Below are positions 1 through 9,367 of a stretch of DNA of 64,000 nt, in pieces. A model generated the notes under the pieces. It saw only the letters and a program-made list of their open reading frames with translations, was not told where the DNA came from and did not search any database. The position numbers and the translations under genes are program-made. Numbering within the stretch: the first letter of the stretch is position 1; each line of letters starts with the position of its first letter. The stretch comes from Pseudoalteromonas byunsanensis (GTDB lineage: Bacteria; Pseudomonadota; Gammaproteobacteria; Enterobacterales; Alteromonadaceae), in assembly GCF_001854475.1 (NCBI RefSeq), contig NZ_MNAN01000026.1, forward strand, positions 248,001-312,000, given 5' to 3'.

Positions 1-72
1 GGGAAGCGATGAAAAGTGGCCAATAACAACGAAAAGCAATGCAAGTGAATTGGTGATGTAACTTTTGTTCAC
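1..72 (-). CDS. N-terminus of a membrane protein (DUF445-like?), cut by the window edge
   Basis: A GTG codon at 70-72 is preceded on the minus strand by a perfect AGGAGG ribosome-binding site (78-83, 5 nt spacing), and the frame stays open to the window edge. The 24 visible residues begin MNKSYITNSLALLF and form a hydrophobic segment, as in an inner-membrane protein. The start resembles the opening of DUF445-family membrane proteins of Vibrio-type bacteria, but this is recognition from a short stretch only. It is transcribed divergently from the kinase-like gene to the right. The start and strand are well supported by the ribosome-binding site; the family is a guess. Confidence 0.5.
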   Translation of the reverse strand, partial: MNKSYITNSLALLFVVIGHFSSLP

Positions 73-257
73 TACAACCTCCTGATTAACGAACCGCAGC
101 ATTTTATACTCTACGCCCAACAAAATATAGCGCTGTACAACTTTCTTTAATGATGTCAGGCAGTAAAAAACCATATTATTCTTCACTAACAGTTGAGATC
201 CCCCATATTTCAACCATAGTTTGATTAAGATATGTTTTTCTGTTCAGGATGTCTGCG

Positions 258-1112
258 ATGTGGAACGCCGTTAATCAACAAATATCTGAAGCATTACATC
301 AACCCTTTGCATTTAACTACAAAGAGCAGCTTCGTGGTTGTGACAATGAAAAGCGATTTTATATTGCCAACGACGAGCACAGATACATCGTCAAAGTTGA
401 TTTGCTTAGCGCCTTAGAGCGGTTTGAGTCTGAATCAAAGGTGCGAGACCTACTGATTAGGGATAGTGACTTTTTGGTCGCGGATACCGTAACCATTGGC
501 ACAACATTAGAATTCTGCTTTATGGTACTCGAAGTTATTCCTAAGCAAAGTGAACAAGAAAACTGGCAAGAGTGCGGCGTATTGTTGGCCAAAATGCATA
601 ACAGATTCGAACAAGAAATGTTTGGTTTAGAGCAAGACAGCTATATTCATCATCTCATTCAACCTAATCAATGGCATAAGAAATGGGAGACTTTTTTTGC
701 TGAAGAGCGCATCGGTTGGCAACTTCAGCTTCTCAAAGAAAAAGGCATTGAGTTTGTCGATATTGACGATTTTGTTATTACCATCAAGTCACTCTTACCA
801 CACCACAGTAAACCATCACTTCTACATGGCAATTTTTGGAAAGGTAATATCTATTTCAGTGATGGCAAACCTTGTGTTGATAACCCCGCTTGCTATTACG
901 GAGATAGAGAAGTTGATCTTGCTATGAGCGAGCTATTCGCCCCTCTACCCGAGTCATTTTATGAGGCGTATCAAGATGTTTTTGAGTTAGCTGCGGGCTA
1001 TGAAATAAGACGTCCAATTTATCAACTTTATCCTTTATTGTTACACGCCAACTTGTACGCCGGAGACTATTTAAACCAGGTGCAAACGAGAGTAAATGAA
1101 ATATTAAAATAG
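258..1112 (+). CDS. Fructosamine kinase family protein (YniA-like), probable pseudokinase
   Basis: The protein aligns by eye along its whole length with E. coli YniA of the fructosamine/ketosamine-3-kinase family (APH fold), including the start MWNAV, the block FFAEERIGWQL and the C-terminal PACYYGDRE. These kinases phosphorylate sugar adducts on glycated proteins or metabolites. I chose ATG 258 over 249 because AGGA at 246-249 is correctly spaced only for 258 and homologues start at MW. The nucleotide-binding Lys is kept (K46). The catalytic HGD motif reads HGN (H190-N192), and the metal-binding Asp of the DPA motif is Asn (N209, in DNPACYYGD). Both changes would be expected to abolish or strongly reduce phosphotransfer. 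A CPXCG gene follows 84 nt downstream. Confidence 0.85.
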   Translation: MWNAVNQQISEALHQPFAFNYKEQLRGCDNEKRFYIANDEHRYIVKVDLLSALERFESESKVRDLLIRDSDFLVADTVTIGTTLEFCFMVLEVIPKQSEQENWQECGVLLAKMHNRFEQEMFGLEQDSYIHHLIQPNQWHKKWETFFAEERIGWQLQLLKEKGIEFVDIDDFVITIKSLLPHHSKPSLLHGNFWKGNIYFSDGKPCVDNPACYYGDREVDLAMSELFAPLPESFYEAYQDVFELAAGYEIRRPIYQLYPLLLHANLYAGDYLNQVQTRVNEILK

Positions 1113-1196
1113 CAGTAATAAAGCTTTCATCATTGCAATTGCTGCTATAATTAAGCAAGTACAATGGCGATAGGCATTTGCCTTTTGGAGAGCTAA

Positions 1197-1400
1197 ATGA
1201 AAGCGCTATATGAACAAAGAATTACATGCCCACATTGTGGTCATCATGTTTATGTGAGCCTTGATGCCAGCGAGGGTGACCAAGACTTTTATGAAGATTG
1301 TGCAGCTTGTTGTAATTCAATTCATTTTAATATGCATATAGATCAGTCAAGAAACAAATTAGAACTGCATATAGACAGTGATGACGAGCAAATATTCTAG
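1197..1400 (+). CDS. CPXCG motif-containing cysteine-rich protein
   Basis: This 67-residue acidic protein has an N-terminal CPHCG motif (residues 11-15) and a second pair in CAACC (residues 35-39), the signature of the small Cys_rich_CPXCG family, which is thought to bind zinc. The function of the family is unknown. GGAGAG lies about 7 nt before the ATG. It follows the kinase-like gene on the same strand after 84 nt and may be co-transcribed; it converges on the riboflavin synthase gene. Confidence 0.85.
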   Translation: MKALYEQRITCPHCGHHVYVSLDASEGDQDFYEDCAACCNSIHFNMHIDQSRNKLELHIDSDDEQIF

Positions 1401-1450
1401 TTTGACTCTTTTTCAATAAACATGAGGCAACTATGTGTGTGCCAGATGCG

Positions 1451-2083
1451 CTATTTGCTGTTCTGTTTACGTAGATAGTTCTCAACCGTTGAGACTATGG
1501 TATAAGTTTGCTGGTCAACTTCAATATTTACCCTATTCCCTTCACGCAAGCGTCCCAAATTTGTAATGTTTAGAGTTTCAGGGATCAAATGCAGCCAAAA
1601 GCCTTCATCATCTATTGCGCCCACCGTTAAGCTCGCGCCGTTAACACAAATAAAGCCTTTGTATAGAATGAATTTCATCCATTGTTCTGGTAATTGCAGG
1701 TATATCTTACAATTATCTTCATCATTGATAATGCGCTGTGCTAAAGCTGTACAATGTACGTGACCAGATACGATATGACCGCCGATTTCAGTGCCAAATG
1801 TAACGGAACGTTCGTAGTTAACCCTTGCTCCTCTTCTTAAAGAGCCCAAGTTAGTTAATTTTAATGTTTCGTCGATCACATCAAAATAAACCTGACCGAC
1901 CACGTCCTGTCGATGAATTTCGTATTTCACAACAGTGAGGCAACAGCCGTTAATCGCGATACTCGCGCCTATATCTAGATGTGTTAAATATTCAATGCCA
2001 ACAGATATCCCCAACCGCAGCACACCTTCTTTTTGTGCTGTACTAATTACCGTAGCTTGCGTTTGTACAATACCTGTAAACAT
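1451..2083 (-). CDS. ribC: Riboflavin synthase (alpha subunit)
   Basis: This enzyme dismutates two molecules of 6,7-dimethyl-8-ribityllumazine into riboflavin and the pyrimidinedione, the last step of riboflavin synthesis in the cytosol. The 210-residue protein has two tandem lumazine-binding barrels. The first opens with MFTGIVQ and contains NGCCLTV and GGHIVSGHVH; the second repeats the pattern with GASLTVG and HLIPETLNITNLG. Length and motifs match E. coli RibC closely. The E. coli gene also lies divergently beside a MATE pump gene (mdtK), as here, so the arrangement is conserved. The symbol follows E. coli usage; Bacillus calls the gene ribE. A second copy inside a rib operon elsewhere is possible but not visible. 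Confidence 0.95.
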   Translation of the reverse strand: MFTGIVQTQATVISTAQKEGVLRLGISVGIEYLTHLDIGASIAINGCCLTVVKYEIHRQDVVGQVYFDVIDETLKLTNLGSLRRGARVNYERSVTFGTEIGGHIVSGHVHCTALAQRIINDEDNCKIYLQLPEQWMKFILYKGFICVNGASLTVGAIDDEGFWLHLIPETLNITNLGRLREGNRVNIEVDQQTYTIVSTVENYLRKQNSK

Positions 2084-2244
2084 AACCGACCTTTACATTT
2101 AAAATCGCCAATATCATACAGCATTAATGAGACTCTCAGAAGCATCCCTTTGATACAAAGCAGCAGTTTTTAATCAAATTCATCTTGTTCGCTCGCTATA
2201 AACAAGCACTATTGGTTACAATAGTATTTTTATCGGTGATAATG

Positions 2245-3600
2245 ATGAAGTTTAGTCACTGGGAAAGTAAGCGCCTTTTACAACTTGCAACCCCCGTATT
2301 TTTTGCACAAATTACGCTTATCTTGATGTCTGTGGTTGATACCATGATGGCAGGCCAGGTAAGTGCTAATGATTTGGCTGCGCTTTCTATTGCAACAGGG
2401 GTTTGGAACCCGCTAACATTTTCTCTTCAAGGTCTAATACTTGCACTTACTGGTATCGTCGCTCACTGTCATGGAGCAAATGATAGCAGTGGCATAAAGT
2501 ACTATTTCCAGCAAAGCATTTACTTGGCCATCTTACTTACTTCTGTAGGGTTTGTGTTAGCCGAATTTACCCCACTAATATTTGAGCGCCTAGGAACCAG
2601 TGCATCTATCACATCGCTATCACAGCAATACATTGACTTCGTTAAGTGGGGAGTGTTGGGGTTCTTACTCTTTTCTATATATCGTAATGTTACAGAGGGA
2701 GTTGGGTTCACCAAGCCTGCGTTTTATATCAGTATTGTAGGTCTTATCGTAAACGTGTTTGCAAACTATGTATTCATTTATGGAAAACTTGGTATGCCAG
2801 CATACGGCAGTGCCGGCTGCGGTCTAGCAACCACCTTGGTATTCTGGGCTATGGCGATTTCACAATGGGTCTATTGCAATCGTAGTAAAACGATGCGTAC
2901 GCTTTCATTACTTAGTGACTTTACTAAGCCACAATTTTCAGGGATCAGTTACCTCGCCAAGCTTGGCATCCCTATTTGTCTTGCGACTTTTTTTGAGGTG
3001 ACTCTTTTTGCCTGTATCCCTTTGTTTATAGCTGACTTAGGTGCAATTGCCGTGTCCGGGCATCAAATTGCGGCCAATGTTACCGCCATACTGTTTATGA
3101 TGCCTCTAAGTTTATCAATGGCAATAGCGATACGTATTGGAAACTTAGCTGGGCAACAGGCACATGAGCAACTAAAAACAGCTATTTTTACAAGTTTCTG
3201 CTTGGCAGCGATGATCTCTGTGTTTGTCGCCCTCATCACCCTGATTGGCAGAGATAGCATTGCTTGGTTATACACTAATAATGAGGATGTTGCGTTGTTG
3301 GCATCTAGTATCATAGTTTTGGCCTGTATTTATCAGTTACCAGATGCATTGCAAGTAGCTGCACATGGTGTATTACGTGGTCTAAAATACACAAAACCAA
3401 TTACTTATATTACATTTGTGTCTTATTGGCTGGTTGGCTTTTCCCTTGGCTATATACTTGCGAAAACAAACTTAATCGTACCAGCGATGGGACCTATCGG
3501 TTTTTGGATTGGGATCATCGTCGGTTTAACTGTCGCAGCGATATTTTTATTACTCAGTGTGAGGGCTCGTCTTGCGTATATTTTGTCTGATAATCAGTAG
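2245..3600 (+). CDS. MATE family multidrug efflux transporter (NorM/MdtK type)
   Basis: An inner-membrane cation-coupled drug antiporter with about 12 hydrophobic helices in two six-helix halves. The N-terminus HWESKRLLQLATPVFFAQ and the following MSVVDTMMAGQVS are typical of NorM/MdtK, where the Asp in helix 1 couples ion and drug movement. The frame is open from a TTG at 2185, but I prefer ATG 2245: GGTGA lies just upstream and family members start shortly before the WxESK motif. It is divergent from riboflavin synthase, the same neighbourhood as in E. coli. Its 3' end overlaps the next gene by 29 nt. Confidence 0.9.
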   Translation: MKFSHWESKRLLQLATPVFFAQITLILMSVVDTMMAGQVSANDLAALSIATGVWNPLTFSLQGLILALTGIVAHCHGANDSSGIKYYFQQSIYLAILLTSVGFVLAEFTPLIFERLGTSASITSLSQQYIDFVKWGVLGFLLFSIYRNVTEGVGFTKPAFYISIVGLIVNVFANYVFIYGKLGMPAYGSAGCGLATTLVFWAMAISQWVYCNRSKTMRTLSLLSDFTKPQFSGISYLAKLGIPICLATFFEVTLFACIPLFIADLGAIAVSGHQIAANVTAILFMMPLSLSMAIAIRIGNLAGQQAHEQLKTAIFTSFCLAAMISVFVALITLIGRDSIAWLYTNNEDVALLASSIIVLACIYQLPDALQVAAHGVLRGLKYTKPITYITFVSYWLVGFSLGYILAKTNLIVPAMGPIGFWIGIIVGLTVAAIFLLLSVRARLAYILSDNQ

Positions 3601-4588
3601 CTTAATATTGGCTGCGGGCTGTACGCCCGCACCCAGTGAAATCTACAACGAATATCAACAAAGGTTGGCTAATGTTGTTGATAAAACAGCACCAAGCCAG
3701 AATGTTACTCTGAAACCTCTTGAAACACCAAGTTTGGATAAACCGGTTTCAAAAGCAACCATTTCATTTTTAGAGCTTGCCAGTTTAGACCACTGCAAAC
3801 TCATGAACACTATTGCCCAGAACAATAATCAACTCGGAAAAGTCAGACAGCCCAGTGAGCAATTAAAATATACAATAAGATTTATCAAGCAAACACAAAG
3901 CTGTCTTGCTGATTCACCGGCCTTAAAACCCGCACTAAGAACCAAGCTTGATGACGCATTAAACGAAAAAAAGGCTCAACTACCGCAATATTTCGAACGT
4001 ATGATTTTCCATGAAAGAGAATTGGCAAAAATGTCTTTACTAAGCAGTCAAGAAATTGGTCTGGAAGATCACAAAGATGCTATGAGTGAGTCACTAGAAG
4101 CCCTTACCCAGCTTGCAAATGCTTACCTGAAAATACGCTCAGATGAATTAGACATTAATCAATTAGACGAGCCAGATGAGCTCACTCGCTCATTAGCAAA
4201 ACTCAACAACAACTATTTTGTTTCGCGATTAATCAACTCAGTACGCAAACAGATAGTGTTAAATCAAGCGACCACAACTTGGCTTCACTCGTTAGATATC
4301 AGCAACGAACTATGCAAACCTGGTAGAAACCTTCAACAAGCAACCATCTTGAGCAATGTATTTAATCGCTTTTACTTGTCTCAATTGCAAGCCTATCAAT
4401 CTAAGTTAGCCAACATGTTACAAAATACCTCACCGCATCTATACATACTTTGGCAAACAAGTGATGAATTAACTTCATTATTTGATGTTGAACACCCGCA
4501 ATCTTATTATCAACAACTAAAGCGAAGTACAGTTGAACATGTTAGGTGGTGGCAAGGTTTCTACAAAACGTGCAAAATACAGCCTTGA
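3572..4588 (+). CDS. DUF3080 family lipoprotein
   Basis: The product starts MRIFCLIISSLILAAGC, a lipoprotein signal with lipobox LAAGC and Cys at residue 17, so it is probably anchored in the periplasm. The rest is helical and resembles the DUF3080 family of gammaproteobacterial lipoproteins, whose function is unknown. The start is TTG 3572, supported by GAGGG at 3561-3565 and by the well-formed signal peptide. The gene begins inside the last 29 nt of the MATE gene in another frame, so the two are probably translationally coupled. No terminator is obvious before the tRNA promoter. Confidence 0.8.
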   Translation: MRIFCLIISSLILAAGCTPAPSEIYNEYQQRLANVVDKTAPSQNVTLKPLETPSLDKPVSKATISFLELASLDHCKLMNTIAQNNNQLGKVRQPSEQLKYTIRFIKQTQSCLADSPALKPALRTKLDDALNEKKAQLPQYFERMIFHERELAKMSLLSSQEIGLEDHKDAMSESLEALTQLANAYLKIRSDELDINQLDEPDELTRSLAKLNNNYFVSRLINSVRKQIVLNQATTTWLHSLDISNELCKPGRNLQQATILSNVFNRFYLSQLQAYQSKLANMLQNTSPHLYILWQTSDELTSLFDVEHPQSYYQQLKRSTVEHVRWWQGFYKTCKIQP

Positions 4589-4631
4589 TGCACAAAAAAA
4601 CTGCAAACAAACAAAAATTTAGCAAACGCGC

Positions 4632-4660
4632 TTGATCCGATTGCCGAGTCGCTATATATT
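4632..4660 (+). promoter_or_regulatory. Sigma-70 promoter of the tRNA-Val pair
   Basis: TTGATC (4632-4637) and TATATT (4655-4660) are spaced by 17 bp, with the first tRNA starting about 20 nt past the expected start site. The -10 box is followed by a GC-rich stretch (AGCCGCCG), the discriminator type seen at stringently controlled stable-RNA promoters. Confidence 0.6.
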
Positions 4661-4685
4661 AGCCGCCGTTGCCTTGCAATGTAGT

Positions 4686-4762
4686 ACGACCGTAGCTCAG
4701 TTGGTTAGAGCACCACCTTGACATGGTGGGGGTCGGTGGTTCGAATCCACTCGGTCGTACCA
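4686..4762 (+). tRNA. tRNA-Val (GAC)
   Basis: A 77-nt cloverleaf: acceptor ACGACCG/CGGTCGT, D-arm with TTGGTTAGA, anticodon stem CCACC/GGTGG with loop TTGACAT (anticodon GAC at 4720-4722), T-arm loop TTCGAAT, discriminator A and encoded CCA at 4760-4762. GAC reads GUC and GUU valine codons. Confidence 0.97.
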
Positions 4763-4772
4763 AATCTTCAAT

Positions 4773-4849
4773 ACAACCGTAGCTCAGTTGGTTAGAGCAC
4801 TACCTTGACATGGTAGGGGTCGGTGGTTCGAATCCACTCGGTTGTACCA
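4773..4849 (+). tRNA. tRNA-Val (GAC), second copy
   Basis: This second 77-nt tRNA-Val starts 10 nt after the first and has anticodon GAC at 4807-4809 and an encoded CCA. It differs from its neighbour mainly by two compensated base pairs: acceptor pair 3 is A-T instead of G-C, and one anticodon-stem pair is T-A instead of C-G. The two are probably co-transcribed. Confidence 0.97.
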
Positions 4850-4938
4850 CTCTTACACTTTAATCTCCTAAAATTTACAAAATGCACAATGTGCACGTTG
4901 TAACGTAACGCACACATTATGCTTTTTGTGACTCTGTA

Positions 4939-6828
4939 TTATTTACCCAAAGATAAGCTGTAGTTACCAGCGCCCGAGTATGAATATACAGTAATACGAT
5001 AGTATCCGCTCGATGCTTGGTATGTGATAGATTCATTGGATGTTGGCGATTCAGAAATAGCAGCTTGCACCCAACGTCCGCCCTGCCAAACTTCTAGTTT
5101 TAAATCAAAATCGGCGTTACTAGGTCCTTCTAAAGTCATATCCAACGTGCCACCTGCATATTGGAACCAAGTGCCATTTGGCACGATTGCTTGTTGACCA
5201 TTTGCCAAGTAACCGGTGTACACTTCTCTATCTGGTGGCGTTGTTTGGCCAATTTCAAACGACATAGTTTGTGCAACATCGCTGATATTACTGATAGACA
5301 AGCCAGAATCGTTGCCATTCCACCAAAGTGCATTTGTACCACGACTGCTTAAGCTATTTGGGTAAGTCGATGAAAACTCGCCAGCGACGTTATATAGGTC
5401 GTTACTGTCTCCTCGGTTTACTTTGTTTTCAGGATCGCGATTACCATCTGCATGCTCCATTTGCACGTAAGGATGCCATTCGTCTGAGTTGTTTCCTGCA
5501 CTATCAACATGCCAAATAGCTAGACCTTCATCCAATTGCTCCAAGTTTTGACCTGAGCGATGAATTGTCTCAATATAAAAAGCCTCATTTCGGTTACTAG
5601 GGTTGGTCCATTTATACGACGCATTACTGCCTGATGTATGAGTCAACGTTCCCTTAGGTGCATTGGCATTGATCGCAGGATTCAGCTCTGTAACGGTATC
5701 CCAGCCAGCCAAATTTCTAAAATGTGCAACCGGCGGCGTTGGTCTATATTTGTTTGTTTCACCGATTGCGCCGAATCCCATTACACCAAAACTGGCAACA
5801 GACCCCTGAGAGCTGCCATCATAATCATATAGATCTGGCCAGTTTGTGATTAAATGACCTGATTCATGCACAAATGTGCCGATCGCTAAACTGTCTCTCA
5901 TATCAGTGATTTGGTAACGGTCAGTACATACCCCGTCAGCACAAAACCTCGGACTCAAGGTTGCCATATGAGGCCATAAACCTTTCGACCAGCTACTATC
6001 TGAGTTACCAGCATAGAAAATGTTAAGACCTTTAATTTGACGGTTACCATTTACTGACAATGATGAAAAATCAAAACCCTGTGTATTTTCAAGCCAGTTC
6101 AGCGCTTCTTTGATAAGCTCTTGTGAACGAACGGTAGAGGTATATCTGTCATCTGTGTAATAGGATTTGTTTTTCTTCGCGGTGTAGTACGCAGTTACTG
6201 TGTTGGTATAATCCAGCTTACCACCAGAGACGCTTCTAAAATATCCTCTAACAGACTGAGCGTTACCGAAATCCTGATAGTCTAAATCATTCAAAAATGA
6301 CTCAACTTGCTGTTTGCTAATAGTGCCCGCATGATCAGGAAAGTCTATAATAATAGTCAAGCCCTTGATATTCCCACTCGATTGAGTCGCAAAATCATCT
6401 TGTGTAGCCACTTCACTGTGGGTCTGCATCAGTTCATCTGACGTTTGTAATCCTTGACCAAGCATTCTACGTTTAGCCGATTCGACTTTTCTAGCAATTG
6501 CTTTTGAACTTAAACTACGCTTCGCAGAACGGATAGACACCGCTTTGGTAAGTTTATTACTGACAAGTACACCTGTAGAAAGTAGCTCTTCTCCATCGTC
6601 AGAAACGTTGGCATAGGCTAAACCATTAAGGTTTTCATCAAACACGACTAAACGACCATCAGCCGAACGCTGTAACGCAAAGTAGTCATTACCATCTAGA
6701 CTAATGTTTACCACTTCGCCATTAGGCTGTGTATAACTATAATGATGGTCTTTATATGGAATTGCTGAATAGCTCAAAGAGGATATTAAGGCTAAGGGCG
6801 CTAACGCGAGTTTTGTAAATCGATACAT
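4939..6828 (-). CDS. Secreted M6-family zinc metalloprotease with C-terminal PPC domain
   Basis: A 629-residue exported protease. The N-terminus MYRFTKLALAPLALISSLSYSA is a signal peptide, and a propeptide-like region follows. The zinc site is HESGH (H321, E322, H325) within VHESGHLITNWPDLYDYD, the extended motif of M6 (immune inhibitor A-like) peptidases. The last ~90 residues form a PPC (pre-peptidase C-terminal) beta domain, often removed during maturation or used for substrate binding. The gene is separated from the upstream S8 protease by a terminator, so it has its own promoter in 6829-7050. Probable role: extracellular protein degradation for nutrition. Confidence 0.9.
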   Translation of the reverse strand: MYRFTKLALAPLALISSLSYSAIPYKDHHYSYTQPNGEVVNISLDGNDYFALQRSADGRLVVFDENLNGLAYANVSDDGEELLSTGVLVSNKLTKAVSIRSAKRSLSSKAIARKVESAKRRMLGQGLQTSDELMQTHSEVATQDDFATQSSGNIKGLTIIIDFPDHAGTISKQQVESFLNDLDYQDFGNAQSVRGYFRSVSGGKLDYTNTVTAYYTAKKNKSYYTDDRYTSTVRSQELIKEALNWLENTQGFDFSSLSVNGNRQIKGLNIFYAGNSDSSWSKGLWPHMATLSPRFCADGVCTDRYQITDMRDSLAIGTFVHESGHLITNWPDLYDYDGSSQGSVASFGVMGFGAIGETNKYRPTPPVAHFRNLAGWDTVTELNPAINANAPKGTLTHTSGSNASYKWTNPSNRNEAFYIETIHRSGQNLEQLDEGLAIWHVDSAGNNSDEWHPYVQMEHADGNRDPENKVNRGDSNDLYNVAGEFSSTYPNSLSSRGTNALWWNGNDSGLSISNISDVAQTMSFEIGQTTPPDREVYTGYLANGQQAIVPNGTWFQYAGGTLDMTLEGPSNADFDLKLEVWQGGRWVQAAISESPTSNESITYQASSGYYRITVYSYSGAGNYSLSLGK

Positions 6829-7057
6829 GTTGTGTTCCTATTACGGTTTAATGGAAACATATTTTTAACACCAAAAACACACTATATCAATAATTGAAAC
6901 CCTATATTTTGGATGTTTTTAGAACACTTTGTTCCTATATATGCAACTTTTATATCCCAACTTAAAAATACCAAACTAACATCAAACCATTATTTTGATA
7001 TAACAAACTACTCTTTCTTCAGTTCTATGTTGAGAATCATATTTATCAAACAATAAA

Positions 7058-7080
7058 AAAGGTCGCACAAGGCGACCTTT
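7058..7080 (-). terminator. Intrinsic terminator of the S8 protease gene
   Basis: On the minus strand a 9-bp stem AAAGGTCGC/GCGACCTTT with a 5-nt loop is followed by a run of T, about 20 nt after the S8 stop codon. Confidence 0.85.
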
Positions 7081-7099
7081 GTTAAGGTTAATTAAATAA

Positions 7100-9367
7100 T
7101 TATTTCGGTGTTGCAGTAACAGTCAGTGTTACACCACTTGCTGCTGAGTACCCGTATAGGTCGATGTACCAAGTGCCAGACTGTGGGTTTTGGAAGTCAC
7201 ATGACTCATTATTACCGCTCTCATAAGGACGACAATCATAGTTTGAAGTCGTTGACTGAGCGCCGTGAGTTACATATAGGTCAGCATCACCGCTACCACC
7301 TGAGATTGCCACATTAAGGTCAGCATAGCCATCTACTAAGTCTAGTGTGTAACGTGTCCAGCTTCTACGTGCAACGCTGATGTTACTTTCAACTAGGCTG
7401 ATAGGCTCAGCACCAGGTGTAGTTGTGTCACCATCTGTATAGCTAGCTACCAGTGATACACCAGAGAATGCGCTGTAACCTTTAACCATAACATGGTAAG
7501 TACCGCCAGATTGAGTCAATGAACAGCTTTCATTGTTGCCACCAGCATAAGGACGACACTCGTAGTTTGAATCGCTAGGCTTAGAACCGAACTGTACGTA
7601 CAAGTCAGCGTCGCCTGTGCCACCACTCATATTTACTTTAACATCTGTAGCACCCGCTGGTACTTCAAAGGTGTAAAGTAGCTCTTCGCCTTTAGAACCT
7701 GAAAGACCAGTTTTTGCTACGCCATTCTCAAGTTCATTACCTGTTACAGGACCACCGTCACCAGCACAACCCTTTTCAGTGATATAATCGATAGCGGCTT
7801 TAGTTTGCACTAGGCCGTAACCGAATTTAACGTCACGACCAGCTGCACCTAAGTCTTGTGCAGTTGCAGTTAACACAGTACGGATCTGCTGTGCTGTACA
7901 ACTTGGATGGTGACTCCATACCAACGCTGCTACACCTGCAACATGAGGTGACGCCATTGAAGTACCGCTCATCAGGCCATAGTTGCTAGGGTCTAGATTT
8001 ACTGATGCTGTCATGCCAATGTTGTTAAGCATTTGTGCGCCGTCAGTATCAGTTACAGTCACTGCTGGAATGGTAGTTTGGTTAGTGTCACCTAAAGTAC
8101 CACCGAATGCACCAGAGGCGTTGTTGTAAATAATTGCACCAACACCACCGCTGTCTTCACAGTTTTTCACTTTATCATGGAAAGAAATGTTACCACGTTC
8201 GATCAAACATACTTTACCGCTTGCGCCTGTATCGACAGCTTCACCTGTTGCAAAGTTATAAAGCGGCGCATTTGCATTACCTTGGTTTTCCATACCGTTT
8301 GAGTCATAAGACTGACCTGCAACGCTAAGAGAAACAACTGAGCCTAAGCCTTCTGGGTAAGCCGAATTTACGTCAACACCTGGAGCTGCAATCTCTACTT
8401 GGCTGTTCTTTTGCGAGAAGTCAGCTAGGTCTTTATTATTATCAATTGCCGCAACTGACATTACGGAGTCGTAAGATGCTGGATAGCTTTCTACGTCAGT
8501 TGTATTTGTTGGTACACCGTCATTACCCGCCGCCGCGATAAGTAACATACCTGCATCTGCTGCAGCTTGAATACCGTTACGTTCAGTGATGCTTGAACCT
8601 TCACCACCTAAACTCATGTTTACAACATCAGAACCTGCGGCCTGACACTTGTTGATTGCATCAACTAACTCTGAAGAATAACCCCAACCATCATCGTTAA
8701 ATACTTTGATGATATGCATCGAAGGATCTGTACCGATAACACCGCGTACACCAATACCGTTATTCAATGCAGCGATTGTACCCGCTACGTGAGTACCGTG
8801 TGGACCACCATGATCGTACCAGTTACCTGTTCCTGAATCACTTGTACCTGAGATAGTATCGCCACGTACACCCATATCTTCATGAGGAAGGTCAAGACCC
8901 GAATCGATAACACAGATTTTCTTACCACCGTTGGCAGCAGAAGCAACCGAGTCATCGACTAAATCAGCCTGAACCATTGCAATACCGTATGGTTGAGTTT
9001 GTAATAGGCGACGAGGTAAATCTTCTTCAACATATTCAACCTGACTATCCGCACCCAATGCAGCTAATTGAGCTTCGCTTAACTGTGCTACAACAGCGTT
9101 CAGACTTGCTTTAAACTTCGCATTTTGAATGCCTAGCGTCGCCATACGATTAGCAGCTGTTTGAGGCATGTGCTCAACAGCCATAGTTCCCATTCCTGAC
9201 GCCATTGCGATGTCATTGTTTTTATATTTAATGATATAGCGCTTAGGTAATGGAGACTCTGCTTTGTCAGCAGCAAGTTTAAGTGGAGATGCCTGTAATG
9301 ATGCAGATACCGCTAGCGATAACATCGTAGTAGCAAATAGTGCTTTATTGGTGGTTACTTTCTTCAT
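7100..9367 (-). CDS. Secreted S8 (subtilisin-like) protease with PA insert and two PPC domains
   Basis: A 755-residue exported serine protease. After a signal peptide (cleavage near ASLQA) comes an I9-type inhibitory propeptide (around residues 40-118, beginning KRYIIKYK). The catalytic triad is Asp155 (VIDSGLD), His193 (GTHVAGT) and Ser470 (GTSMASPH). A PA (protease-associated) domain is inserted between His and Ser (around residues 345-455). The C-terminus has two PPC domains, each with the near-repeat 'ADLYV...YECRPY/YDCRPY...NNESC'. The architecture resembles secreted subtilases of marine Pseudoalteromonas that attack proteins such as collagen, but substrate cannot be read from sequence. 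Confidence 0.93.
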   Translation of the reverse strand: MKKVTTNKALFATTMLSLAVSASLQASPLKLAADKAESPLPKRYIIKYKNNDIAMASGMGTMAVEHMPQTAANRMATLGIQNAKFKASLNAVVAQLSEAQLAALGADSQVEYVEEDLPRRLLQTQPYGIAMVQADLVDDSVASAANGGKKICVIDSGLDLPHEDMGVRGDTISGTSDSGTGNWYDHGGPHGTHVAGTIAALNNGIGVRGVIGTDPSMHIIKVFNDDGWGYSSELVDAINKCQAAGSDVVNMSLGGEGSSITERNGIQAAADAGMLLIAAAGNDGVPTNTTDVESYPASYDSVMSVAAIDNNKDLADFSQKNSQVEIAAPGVDVNSAYPEGLGSVVSLSVAGQSYDSNGMENQGNANAPLYNFATGEAVDTGASGKVCLIERGNISFHDKVKNCEDSGGVGAIIYNNASGAFGGTLGDTNQTTIPAVTVTDTDGAQMLNNIGMTASVNLDPSNYGLMSGTSMASPHVAGVAALVWSHHPSCTAQQIRTVLTATAQDLGAAGRDVKFGYGLVQTKAAIDYITEKGCAGDGGPVTGNELENGVAKTGLSGSKGEELLYTFEVPAGATDVKVNMSGGTGDADLYVQFGSKPSDSNYECRPYAGGNNESCSLTQSGGTYHVMVKGYSAFSGVSLVASYTDGDTTTPGAEPISLVESNISVARRSWTRYTLDLVDGYADLNVAISGGSGDADLYVTHGAQSTTSNYDCRPYESGNNESCDFQNPQSGTWYIDLYGYSAASGVTLTVTATPK

